From: Rhodococcus zopfii NBRC 100606 = JCM 9919
GTDB lineage: Bacteria > Actinomycetota > Actinomycetes > Mycobacteriales > Mycobacteriaceae
NCBI RefSeq assembly: GCF_001895025.1
Contig: NZ_BCXI01000001.1
Span: forward strand, 248,001-312,000
DNA: 64,000 nucleotides
Direction of reading: 5' to 3'
Both the position numbers and the translations under genes were made by a program. Below are positions 1 through 6,741 of this stretch, in pieces (within the stretch, counting starts at the first letter, position 1; each line of letters opens with the position of its first letter). Below the pieces are notes generated by a model. That model was not told the DNA's origin, ran no database searches, and saw nothing but the letters and a program-made list of their open reading frames with translations.

Positions 1-811
1 CGGTTTCCTCCGAGGCCGCGGCGAGGAACTCGGCGACCGAATCGGAGATCACGAGCGGGAAGGTGTGACTGCCGAGCCGCGCGACGGCCTGCGACAGGAT
101 CGTCACCGCGTTTTCCTCGTGCAGGAACGAACCGTGCCCGGCGCGACCCTTGGCGGTCAGCCGCATCCAGCCCAGGCCCTTCTCGGCGGTCTCGACGAGG
201 TAGAAGCGGCGTTCTCCCCCGTCGCGTCGGGGCAGGGTCAGCGAGAAGCCGCCGACCTCCCCGACCGCTTCGGTGATGCCCTCGAACAGGTCGGGACGAT
301 GCTTCACGAGCCATTGGCAGCCCCAGGTGCCGCCGGCTTCCTCGTCGGCGACGAACGCGAACACCAGGTCGCGGGGCGGGACGATGTTCTCGGCCTTGAA
401 TCGGCGCGCCACGGCCAGCATCATGCCGACCATGTCCTTCATGTCGACGGCGCCGCGACCCCACACGTAGCCGTCCTCGACGGCACCGGAGAACGGGTGC
501 ACGCTCCAGTCGGCGGGTTCGGCGGGCACGACGTCGAGGTGGCCGTGCAGCATGAGGGCGCCGCGGCTGCGGTCGGCACCGGCCAGCCGCGCGAACACGT
601 TGCCGCGCCCCGGCTGCCCGGACTCGACATACACGGTTTCGTAGCCCACTTCCTCGAGCTGCGCCGCGACCCACTCCGCACAGGCACGTTCGCCGCGGGT
701 GGTCGCCGGGTCGCCGGTGTTCGAGGTGTCGAACCGGATGAGCTGGGAGACGAGGTCGACGACCTCGTTCTCGGCTCGGGACGGAATATGGGCACTCACG
801 TGTTCGGCCAT
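1..811 (-). CDS. M20-family metallopeptidase / amidohydrolase (3' end off the window)
   Basis: Zinc-dependent hydrolase of the M20 (ArgE/DapE/CPG2) family that cleaves amide or dipeptide bonds in the cytoplasm. About 270 codons are visible and the gene continues past the left edge. Metal-site motifs are present: HGHLD (His91, Asp93), GRGAVDMK (Asp123, the bridging aspartate) and DEEAGG with the general-base Glu157-Glu158 pair. The ATG at 811 is the only start just ahead of the conserved N-terminal region; no strong ribosome-binding site is visible. It diverges from the tRNA-Leu genes. The exact substrate cannot be read from sequence; actinobacterial members are often annotated as dipeptidases. 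Confidence 0.88.
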   Translation of the reverse strand, partial: MAEHVSAHIPSRAENEVVDLVSQLIRFDTSNTGDPATTRGERACAEWVAAQLEEVGYETVYVESGQPGRGNVFARLAGADRSRGALMLHGHLDVVPAEPADWSVHPFSGAVEDGYVWGRGAVDMKDMVGMMLAVARRFKAENIVPPRDLVFAFVADEEAGGTWGCQWLVKHRPDLFEGITEAVGEVGGFSLTLPRRDGGERRFYLVETAEKGLGWMRLTAKGRAGHGSFLHEENAVTILSQAVARLGSHTFPLVISDSVAEFLAAASEET

Positions 812-928
812 GCCTGAATGTCTACCACCGTGGGTTCGCATCTGTGCAGGTGAAGGGGGCGATTTGGGCGCGTGGACGCAGTGGGTTACTCTTTCACAGC
901 ACCCACGGAAGCGGGTGCGAACAATTCA

Positions 929-1014
929 GTCCGAGTGGCGGAATGGCAGACGCGCTAGCTTGAGGTGCTAGTGTCCTATTAACGGACGTGGGGGTTCAAG
1001 TCCCCCCTCGGACA
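929..1014 (+). tRNA. tRNA-Leu (GAG), copy 1
   Basis: Folds as a class II tRNA. The acceptor stem GTCCGAG pairs with CTCGGAC, the anticodon stem CTAGC pairs with GCTAG around the loop TTGAGGT (anticodon GAG), there is a long variable arm (GTCC/GGAC), and the T arm is GGGGGTTCAAGTCCCCC. The 3' CCA is not encoded. It reads CUC and CUU leucine codons. An identical copy lies about 230 bp downstream. Confidence 0.95.
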
Positions 1015-1031
1015 CTCTGAGTTGAGACAGA

Positions 1032-1071
1032 CGGCGAAGGCCCCGAACCGACAGGTTCGGGGCCTTCGCCG
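1032..1071 (+). terminator. Hairpin after tRNA-Leu copy 1
   Basis: A perfect 18-bp inverted repeat (arms 1032-1049 and 1054-1071, loop GACA) is followed by TTGTCGT. It sits 17 bp after the tRNA and is the likely intrinsic terminator. Confidence 0.8.
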
Positions 1072-1078
1072 TTGTCGT

Positions 1079-1131
1079 CACCGCCCCTGCCGTGCGCGTT
1101 TCCGGTGGCGGGAGCAGCCGGAAACGCGCAC
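1079..1131. repeat. Dispersed palindromic element, divergent copy
   Basis: Inverted repeat with 14-bp arms at 1092-1105 and 1118-1131, preceded by TCACCGCCCC. The same preceding motif and the same arm design (GTGCG...TTTCGG-type) occur at 17557-17610, and related arms occur at 45975-46020, so this looks like a member of a small dispersed family rather than a private terminator. Confidence 0.55.
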
Positions 1132-1247
1132 GAGACCCCGGGGCAGAACGATGCCAGCGCACGAATTGGGGAATCGCGCTTCCATACGCTACTGTTCTCG
1201 TCAGCGCCCGCGGGAGCGGGAGCTACCGGCATGTCCAAGCACATCCG

Positions 1248-1333
1248 GTCCGAGTGGCGGAATGGCAGACGCGCTAGCTTGAGGTGCTAGTGTCCTATTA
1301 ACGGACGTGGGGGTTCAAGTCCCCCCTCGGACA
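1248..1333 (+). tRNA. tRNA-Leu (GAG), copy 2
   Basis: Base-for-base the same 86-nt class II tRNA as at 929-1014, with anticodon GAG. The flanks do not match those of copy 1, so the duplication boundary coincides with the tRNA itself. It is followed by its own hairpin terminator at 1362. Confidence 0.95.
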
Positions 1334-1361
1334 CTCCGACAGTTCCCGGAACTGACATTTG

Positions 1362-1401
1362 CGAGGTCACAAACCCGACAGGGTCGTGACCTCGTTTTCG
1401 T
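1362..1401 (+). terminator. Intrinsic terminator of tRNA-Leu copy 2
   Basis: Arms CGAGGTCAC (1362-1370) and GTGACCTCG (1386-1394) are followed by a T-rich tract TTTTCGTTT. Confidence 0.8.
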
Positions 1402-1405
1402 TTCG

Positions 1406-1454
1406 GTTCTGTGTGGGTTTGTGTCCGCTGGGCGAACACAAACCCACACAGAAC
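1406..1454. terminator. Hairpin between convergent units
   Basis: A 19-bp inverted repeat (1406-1424 with 1436-1454) lies between the tRNA and the stop of the converging membrane-protein gene at 1461. It can stop transcription from either side. Confidence 0.7.
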
Positions 1455-1460
1455 ATGTGA

Positions 1461-1682
1461 TCAGGCGCGGCGACCCTTCCGGAAGTACCAGATCGGGCCC
1501 ACGAAGTTGATCAGGGTGATCAGCGCCCACTTGCCCTTGCTGCCGTTGACCTTCTCGGCGGGACGCGTGGCGAGGTCCGCCCACGCCGTCGCCGCCAGCG
1601 ACAGCTGCACGCTCGCAAGCGTGAGGACCGCGGTCTTCTGCCACGGGGCAAGGTCGGCGAACTTCTTCTTGGCGGCGCTCAT
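1461..1682 (-). CDS. Small PLDc_N-like membrane protein (73 aa)
   Basis: A 73-residue protein with a hydrophobic segment at about residues 16-35 and a second ending in the motif NFVGPIWYFRKGRRA. This is the pattern of the PLDc_N / phospholipase D nuclease-N-terminal family of small two-helix inner-membrane proteins; there is no catalytic domain. The start is the ATG at 1682, the first Met of the family-like sequence, 5' of a lysine-rich N-terminus (MSAAKKKF). It is transcribed divergently from the zinc-ribbon SDR at 1770. The physiological role of the family is not known. Confidence 0.75.
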   Translation of the reverse strand: MSAAKKKFADLAPWQKTAVLTLASVQLSLAATAWADLATRPAEKVNGSKGKWALITLINFVGPIWYFRKGRRA

Positions 1683-1769
1683 GATCCGGGTGCTCCTCGG
1701 GTGTGTGGACGGACGCACCTCCTGCGCCCGATACCATTCATTGCTACAGCACGACATCGGAAAAGGTTC

Positions 1770-3257
1770 ATGAACTCCCACTGCGACACTCCGGCCGCGG
1801 AGGCCGCCGCCGTCCCGCCGCGCGCAATCGACCCCGCCGAGCTCGAAACCTGCTTGAGGGTTCTCGATCTCGCGGCCGGCCTGGACGCCGGCGATCCCGA
1901 CGCGATCGCCGTGCAGCGGGCCGCCGGCCACATGTTCAAGAAGTTCAAGCGGCTGCGCCGCAACGAGGCACGCACCCGGAAGGTCGAGGCCGACCGCGAG
2001 GTGCTGTCGGCGACCGCGACCGGGTCGCCGACCCGTATCGACGACGAAACCGCCGGGCTGACGCTGACGTCGACGACGCGCGGCGCGTCCGCGGGCACCC
2101 TGCTGCGTCCTCGGCACTGCTACGTGTGCAAGGACAAGTACACCCGGGTCGACGCGTTCTATCACCAGCTGTGCCCGGACTGCGCGGCCGAGAACCACGC
2201 GAAGCGGGACGCCCGCACCGACCTGTCGGGCAGGCGGGCCCTGCTCACCGGCGGTCGCGCCAAGATCGGCATGTACATCGCGTTGCGACTGCTGCGCGAC
2301 GGCGCGCACACGACCGTCACCACCCGGTTTCCGCACGACGCGATCCGCCGGTTCTCGGCGATGGAGGACAGCGCCGACTGGATCCACCGGCTGCGGATCG
2401 TCGGGATCGACCTGCGCGATCCCGCACAGGTGGTCGCCCTCGCCGACGACGTCGCCGCGCAGGGGCCGCTGGACATTCTCATCAACAACGCCGCGCAGAC
2501 GGTGCGCCGCTCCCCCGGCGCCTATTCGGCGCTGGCCGATGCCGAATCGGGGCCGCTGCCGGCGGGTCCCCGACCGGAGATGATCACCTTCGGCAAGCCG
2601 TCGGATGCCCATCCGGCGGCGCTGGCGGGGTCGCTGCCCACCGAGCTTGCCGCACACGCCCTGACGCCGGAGTCGGTGACGGCGCTGGCGATGGTCGCCG
2701 GGTCCGCAACGCCGGAGCGGATCGCGGCGGGGGTCGCGGTGGACGCGGGCGGGTTGCTGCCGGACCTCGTGCACACCAACAGCTGGGTGCAGACGGTCGG
2801 CGAGGTCGAGCCCCTCGAGCTGCTCGAGGTGCAGCTCTGCAACTCGGTGGCGCCGTTCATTCTGGTCAACCGGCTGCGCCCGGCGATGGCCGCGGCAGCC
2901 GCGCGGCGCAAGTACGTGGTGAACGTCTCGGCGATGGAAGGGCAGTTCGCGGGCCGCCGCTACAAGGGCGCCGGCCACCCGCACACCAACATGGCCAAGG
3001 CCGCGCTGAACATGCTCACCCGCACCAGTGCGGAGGAGATGCTCACCGACGGGATCCTCATGACCGCGGTGGACACGGGGTGGATCACCGACGAGCGACC
3101 GCATCACACCAAGATGCGTCTGGCCGAGGAGGGCTTCCACGCGCCGCTCGACCTCGTGGACGGCGCCGCCCGGGTGTACGACCCGATCGTGCAGGGCGAG
3201 GCCGGGGTGGACCTGTACGGCTGTTTCCTGAAGGACTACAAGCCGGCACCGTGGTGA
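1770..3257 (+). CDS. SDR-family oxidoreductase with N-terminal zinc ribbon
   Basis: A 495-residue protein. Residues 1-110 are charged, helical-looking and of unknown role. A four-cysteine zinc site follows (CYVC at 117-120, CPDC at 135-138), then a short-chain dehydrogenase domain from about residue 150 with the nucleotide-binding glycine motif TGGRAKIG and an NNAA motif. Typical SDRs are about 250 residues, so this is roughly double length. The ATG at 1770 is preceded by GGAAAAGG and by a -10-like TACCAT at 1732. The substrate is unknown. The zinc ribbon suggests binding to nucleic acid or a protein partner, or simply structural zinc. The stop codon lies inside a tandem duplication (3249-3289). 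Confidence 0.75.
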   Translation: MNSHCDTPAAEAAAVPPRAIDPAELETCLRVLDLAAGLDAGDPDAIAVQRAAGHMFKKFKRLRRNEARTRKVEADREVLSATATGSPTRIDDETAGLTLTSTTRGASAGTLLRPRHCYVCKDKYTRVDAFYHQLCPDCAAENHAKRDARTDLSGRRALLTGGRAKIGMYIALRLLRDGAHTTVTTRFPHDAIRRFSAMEDSADWIHRLRIVGIDLRDPAQVVALADDVAAQGPLDILINNAAQTVRRSPGAYSALADAESGPLPAGPRPEMITFGKPSDAHPAALAGSLPTELAAHALTPESVTALAMVAGSATPERIAAGVAVDAGGLLPDLVHTNSWVQTVGEVEPLELLEVQLCNSVAPFILVNRLRPAMAAAAARRKYVVNVSAMEGQFAGRRYKGAGHPHTNMAKAALNMLTRTSAEEMLTDGILMTAVDTGWITDERPHHTKMRLAEEGFHAPLDLVDGAARVYDPIVQGEAGVDLYGCFLKDYKPAPW

Positions 3258-3289
3258 GCCACGACAAGGATGCCGTGGTGAGCCACGAC
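3249..3289. repeat. Direct repeat duplicating the stop-codon region of the SDR gene
   Basis: CCGTGGTGAGCCACGAC occurs at 3249-3265 and again at 3273-3289. The 24-bp offset is in frame, so the second copy carries a second in-frame TGA. Each copy also contains the small palindrome CGTGGNNNNCCACG. Confidence 0.7.
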
Positions 3290-3409
3290 TGAGACGCACC
3301 TGACACGAAAGAGCAGGTCGAGACGGGTTACACACCCTCTCCACCCTGCTTCTTCGGGTCTGTGCCGGGATACTGGAGGCAGTTCCGTCGAGTCGCCAGG
3401 AGCATCATC

Positions 3410-3802
3410 ATGACCGTCGCAGTCGTTCACGCCGATTCCCCCGAGGGCCGCGCCGCACTCGTCGCCGCCGTCGACGAGGCCCACCGTCACCACGAGGATC
3501 TGTTGGTTCTGCATGTGCTCGACGACGACGGTGCGGCTGCCGAAGCGGAAGTCGAATCGGTACGCACCGCGGTGCGGCGGATCGCCGGCGACGACGGCTG
3601 GCAGGTGCGCACGGCCGTGCACGACGGTGACGCGGTGGGCACCCTCGTCGGCCTTGCCACCGACAGCGGCGCCGCGCGGGTCGTGGTCGGCAGCCGGGGT
3701 CGCAACGCGCTCGGCAAGTTCCTGCTCGAACGGCCGCTGCAGAGATTGGTGATCGAGGTTCCGGTGCCGGTTCTCGTCGTCAAGGATCCCGACGAGCAGT
3801 AG
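3410..3802 (+). CDS. Universal stress protein, UspA family
   Basis: A 130-residue single-domain Usp with the N-terminal strand TVAVVHADSPEG and the C-terminal VVGSRGRNALGKFLL segment, where ATP-binding members carry G-x2-G-x9-G(S/T). Here the last part of that signature is degenerate, so nucleotide binding is uncertain. The start at ATG 3410 has CAGGAG 8 nt upstream. It is a soluble stress or dormancy-associated protein in actinobacteria. It is monocistronic or read through into the DUF2784 gene 18 bp downstream. Confidence 0.85.
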   Translation: MTVAVVHADSPEGRAALVAAVDEAHRHHEDLLVLHVLDDDGAAAEAEVESVRTAVRRIAGDDGWQVRTAVHDGDAVGTLVGLATDSGAARVVVGSRGRNALGKFLLERPLQRLVIEVPVPVLVVKDPDEQ

Positions 3803-3820
3803 CCGCCCTACCCTGGAGGC

Positions 3821-4207
3821 ATGCCCTATCGCGTGCTGGCCGACGGTATCGCGGTTGCACACATGCTCTTTCTGCTGTACGTCGCGTTCGGTGGATTCCT
3901 GGCGTGGCGGTGGCCGCGCACGATCGTGCTGCACGGTTTCGCGGTCGCGTGGGGGCTCGGGTCGGTGGTCGTCGGATTCGAATGCCCGCTCACCGACACC
4001 GAGAACTGGGCGCGTCATCGCGCCGGCGCGGCGGGATTGCCGCCGTCGGGATTCATCGACCATTATCTGACCGGAGTGATCTATCCGGATTCCGCGCTCG
4101 GTCTGGTCCGCGCGCTCGTCGCGGCCTGCGTTCTCGTGTCCTGGGTGGGCCTGTGGCGACGTGCGCGTCGTGTGAGTTCCGTCGCATCCGGGGTTACCCG
4201 ACAGTAG
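3821..4207 (+). CDS. DUF2784 family membrane protein
   Basis: A 128-residue integral membrane protein with four hydrophobic segments and the family signature CPLT...E....R...G......GFIDHYL. This identifies DUF2784, whose function is unknown. The ATG at 3821 lies 6 nt after a -10-like TACCCT (3809-3814), so the mRNA may be leaderless. A GGAGG lies directly before the ATG but is too close to act as a normal ribosome-binding site. Confidence 0.85.
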   Translation: MPYRVLADGIAVAHMLFLLYVAFGGFLAWRWPRTIVLHGFAVAWGLGSVVVGFECPLTDTENWARHRAGAAGLPPSGFIDHYLTGVIYPDSALGLVRALVAACVLVSWVGLWRRARRVSSVASGVTRQ

Positions 4208-4217
4208 GGTGGGCGCC

Positions 4218-5465
4218 ATGACTGCTGTCCCACGCGAACTCGACATCGTCGTCTACGGAGCCACCGGGTTCGTCGGTCGGCTCACCGCCGCCTACCTGGC
4301 CGAACATCTGCCCTCCGGCCTGAAGGTCGCCCTGGCCGGGCGATCCCGCAGCCGCCTCGAGAAGGTCCGCGCGGAACTCGGCGGCACGGCCGCGGACTGG
4401 CCGCTGATCGAGGCCGACGCCGGAAACCCCGAGTCCCTCGCCACGTTGGCCGCCGCGACGCGGGTCGTGCTCACCACCGTCGGCCCCTACGCGAAATTCG
4501 GGTTGCCCCTCGTGCAGGCGTGTGCCGAGGCTGGCACCGACTACGTCGACCTCACCGGCGAGGTGCTGTTCCACCGCGAGAGCATCGACCGGTTCGACGA
4601 GCTCGCGCACCGGACCGGGGCCCGGATCGTGCACTCGTGCGGCTTCGACTCGATCCCCTCCGACCTGGGGGTGCATGCGCTCTATCGCGCGGCGCAGGCC
4701 GACGACGCGGGTGAGCTCACCGACACCACCCTGGTGGTCACCGCGTTCCGCGGCGGTATCAGCGGCGGCACCATCGACTCGCTACGCACTCAACTCGACG
4801 CGGTGCGCAAGGATCCCGCGCTGCGGAAGGTCGCGGCGCAGCCCTACTCGCTGAGTCCCGATCGGGGGCGGGAGCCGCAGCTGGGGCGGCAGAACGATCT
4901 CGCGCTCGTCGACGGCAAGACCATCGCCCCGGAGCTGTCCGGGTGGAAGGCACCGTTCGTCATGGCGTCGTACAACACCCGGATCGTGCGCCGGAGCAAC
5001 GCCCTGACCGGATGGGACTACGGAAAATCCTTCCGGTACCGCGAGGTCATGGATGTCGGCACGTCGCCGGTGTCGCCGGTGCTGGCCGGGGGTGTCGCGG
5101 CGGGCCTCGGTGCGCTGGTGCTGGGCTTGTCGTTCCCGCCCACGCGGTTCCTGCTCGACAAGGTGCTGCCCGCGCCGGGCGAGGGTCCGTCGGAAGCCAC
5201 TCGCGACCGCGGGTTCTTCACGATCGACCTGTACACCACGACCACAAGCGGCGCCCGGTACACCACCCGGTTCGCGGCGCAGGGTGATCCCGGTTACAAG
5301 GCGACCGCGGTGATGCTCGGCGAATCCGCGCTCTCGCTGGCGGTCGGCGGTTCCGCACTGCATGCCGGTGGAGGGGTGCTCACTCCGGCGGTCGCGTTCG
5401 GCGATGTGCTCACCGAACGGCTGCGGGCGGCCGGTTTCGAGATCACGACACGCCGGCTTCCGTGA
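4218..5465 (+). CDS. Saccharopine dehydrogenase-like NAD(P)-binding enoyl reductase
   Basis: A 415-residue protein with an N-terminal Rossmann fold (VVYGATGFVGRLTAAYLAEH) and the architecture of saccharopine-dehydrogenase-like membrane-associated reductases. Mycobacterial relatives include the trans-acting enoyl reductases of polyketide lipid synthesis. A hydrophobic segment near residues 290-310 (LAGGVAAGLGALVLGLSF) fits membrane association. ATG 4218 is chosen over GTG 4209 because a -10-like TAGGGT (4205-4210) sits 7 nt before it, pointing to a leaderless transcript. The substrate is unknown; a role in complex lipid reduction is inference. Confidence 0.8.
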   Translation: MTAVPRELDIVVYGATGFVGRLTAAYLAEHLPSGLKVALAGRSRSRLEKVRAELGGTAADWPLIEADAGNPESLATLAAATRVVLTTVGPYAKFGLPLVQACAEAGTDYVDLTGEVLFHRESIDRFDELAHRTGARIVHSCGFDSIPSDLGVHALYRAAQADDAGELTDTTLVVTAFRGGISGGTIDSLRTQLDAVRKDPALRKVAAQPYSLSPDRGREPQLGRQNDLALVDGKTIAPELSGWKAPFVMASYNTRIVRRSNALTGWDYGKSFRYREVMDVGTSPVSPVLAGGVAAGLGALVLGLSFPPTRFLLDKVLPAPGEGPSEATRDRGFFTIDLYTTTTSGARYTTRFAAQGDPGYKATAVMLGESALSLAVGGSALHAGGGVLTPAVAFGDVLTERLRAAGFEITTRRLP

Positions 5466-5522
5466 CGGTCCGGCGGGACGACGCTCCACGGGCCGGAGGT
5501 GTCGTCCCGCCGCGGATCGGGC

Positions 5523-5528
5523 TATGCT
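5523..5528 (+). promoter_or_regulatory. -10 element for the leader peptide / TSUP transcript
   Basis: TATGCT places the predicted transcription start near 5535, only about six bases before the first in-frame GTG (5541) of the leader ORF. Confidence 0.45.
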
Positions 5529-5540
5529 CGACCGGTCGCC

Positions 5541-5693
5541 GTGTCTCGGCGACACCGACGACGAAGGACGCCAGCCGTGCAGACGACGAGCATCGAGGCC
5601 GCACCGGCCACCGTGCTTGCGCTGATGCCGTTCTGGCCGACTCGTCGTGGTGCCTGCTTCGACGGCGCGTGTTGTTCCCAGGTGTGTTGCTGA
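5541..5693 (+). CDS. Cys-rich leader peptide (candidate cysteine attenuator)
   Basis: A short ORF ending ...GACFDGACCSQVCC-stop, with five of its six Cys codons among the last eight sense codons. Possible starts in frame are GTG 5541 (50 aa, nearly leaderless), GTG 5577, GTG 5613 and ATG 5625 (22 aa); the sequence does not settle which is used. It lies 57 bp upstream of a TSUP (TauE/SafE) permease. Polycysteine leader ORFs that attenuate sulfur genes in response to cysteine supply are known in mycobacteria, and this ORF has the same design: Cys codons at the very end followed by competing RNA pairings (5692-5745). It is probably regulatory, not a functional protein. Confidence 0.65.
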   Translation: MSRRHRRRRTPAVQTTSIEAAPATVLALMPFWPTRRGACFDGACCSQVCC

Positions 5694-5745
5694 GCGGTCT
5701 GTCCGCTCCCATTCCCCTTCGGTAACCCACGTTCGCGGTCGGAGC
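5692..5745 (+). promoter_or_regulatory. Competing RNA pairings between leader ORF and TSUP gene
   Basis: GAGCGG (5692-5697, overlapping the leader stop) pairs with CCGCTC (5703-5708). The same GCTCC (5705-5709) can instead pair with GGAGC (5741-5745), which contains the ribosome-binding site of the TSUP gene. The two pairings exclude each other, so a ribosome stalled on the terminal Cys codons would change access to the downstream start. Confidence 0.5.
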
Positions 5746-5750
5746 ATGCC

Positions 5751-6686
5751 TTGTTCAATTTGTTGATCTTCACTCTCGTCGGTGTCGGCGCGCAGCTCGT
5801 CGATGGCGCACTCGGCATGGCCTTCGGCGTCACCGCCACCACCTTGTTGATCTTCAGCGGGGTGGGTGCGGCACACGCCAGCGCGGCCGTGCACCTGGCG
5901 GAGGTCGGCACCACCCTGGTCTCGGGCATCTCGCACTGGAAGTTCCGCAACATCGACTGGAAGGTCGTCGCGAAGCTCGGCGTGCCCGGCGCGATCGGCG
6001 CGTTCCTCGGCGCGACGGTGCTGTCGAGCCTGTCCACCGAGGCCGCGGCCCCGGTCACCGCGGGGATCCTGCTGGCGATCGGCGTGTACGTGGCGTTGCG
6101 GTTCTCGGTGCGGCCGCCGGCGGTCGCGCATGCCCGCACCTCCCCGCACACCGCGAAGTTCCTGTCACCGCTCGGGTTCTTCGGCGGATTCGTCGACGCC
6201 AGCGGCGGCGGCGGATGGGGGCCAATCACCACCAGCACGCTGCTCTCGCGCGGTAAGACGGCACCGCGGACCGTCATCGGCTCGGTCAGCGCGTCGGAGT
6301 TCATGGTTGCGGTCGCGGCCAGCGTCGGCTTCGTGATCGGTCTCGGTCGCGAGTCGGTGGGCAACCTGCTCGTCGTCGCCGGGCTGGCGCTCGGCGGCGC
6401 GCTCGCGGCACCGCTGGCCGCGTGGCTGGTCAGCCGTGTTCCGGCGACGCTGCTCGGCACCGCGGTCGGCGGCATCATCGTCATCACCAATGCGCAGAAG
6501 CTGTTCAAGTCGTTCGACGTCACCGGCACCGTCGCGATGCTGGTGTATCTGCTGATCGTGGCCGGCTGGATCGCGTTGCTCTCCGTCTCGTGGCGGCGCT
6601 CGCGCCTCACCCGCGCCGAGTCCGCCGGGTCGCTCGAGCGGATCACCGTCCCGACCTCGCCCGCCCTGCGCGAAGAACGCGTCTGA
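5751..6686 (+). CDS. TSUP / TauE-SafE family membrane transporter
   Basis: A 311-residue polytopic membrane protein (about eight helices) with the family-type opening LLIFTLVGVGAQLVDGALGMAFGV and the half-repeat GFFGGFVDASGGGGWGP. TSUP proteins move organosulfur compounds, sulfite or thiosulfate across the membrane in either direction. The start is TTG 5751, with GGAG at 5741-5744 at good spacing; the ATG at 5746 runs into a stop after six codons. The Cys-rich leader upstream supports a sulfur-related substrate. The C-terminal tail is charged and cytoplasmic. Confidence 0.85.
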   Translation: MFNLLIFTLVGVGAQLVDGALGMAFGVTATTLLIFSGVGAAHASAAVHLAEVGTTLVSGISHWKFRNIDWKVVAKLGVPGAIGAFLGATVLSSLSTEAAAPVTAGILLAIGVYVALRFSVRPPAVAHARTSPHTAKFLSPLGFFGGFVDASGGGGWGPITTSTLLSRGKTAPRTVIGSVSASEFMVAVAASVGFVIGLGRESVGNLLVVAGLALGGALAAPLAAWLVSRVPATLLGTAVGGIIVITNAQKLFKSFDVTGTVAMLVYLLIVAGWIALLSVSWRRSRLTRAESAGSLERITVPTSPALREERV

Positions 6687-6741
6687 ACGGCACCGCTCGC
6701 CTCGCGCCTGACCTCGCGTCGTTCGACAGATTGGAGCGGGT

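Noticed and set aside
1732-1745. A further island-operator match (TAGCAAT on the minus strand) before the zinc-ribbon SDR
   Set aside because: Only the TAGCAAT core matches, the flanks do not, and the gene lies outside the island.
4209-4217. GTG 4209 as start of the saccharopine-dehydrogenase-like gene
   Set aside because: It overlaps the -10 element TAGGGT, which would place the start codon upstream of the transcript; ATG 4218 fits a leaderless mRNA.
5746-5766. A six-codon ORF (M-P-C-S-I-C) overlapping the TSUP start
   Set aside because: Its ATG is only one base from the GGAG ribosome-binding site, too close to be used; its Cys codons are probably coincidental.
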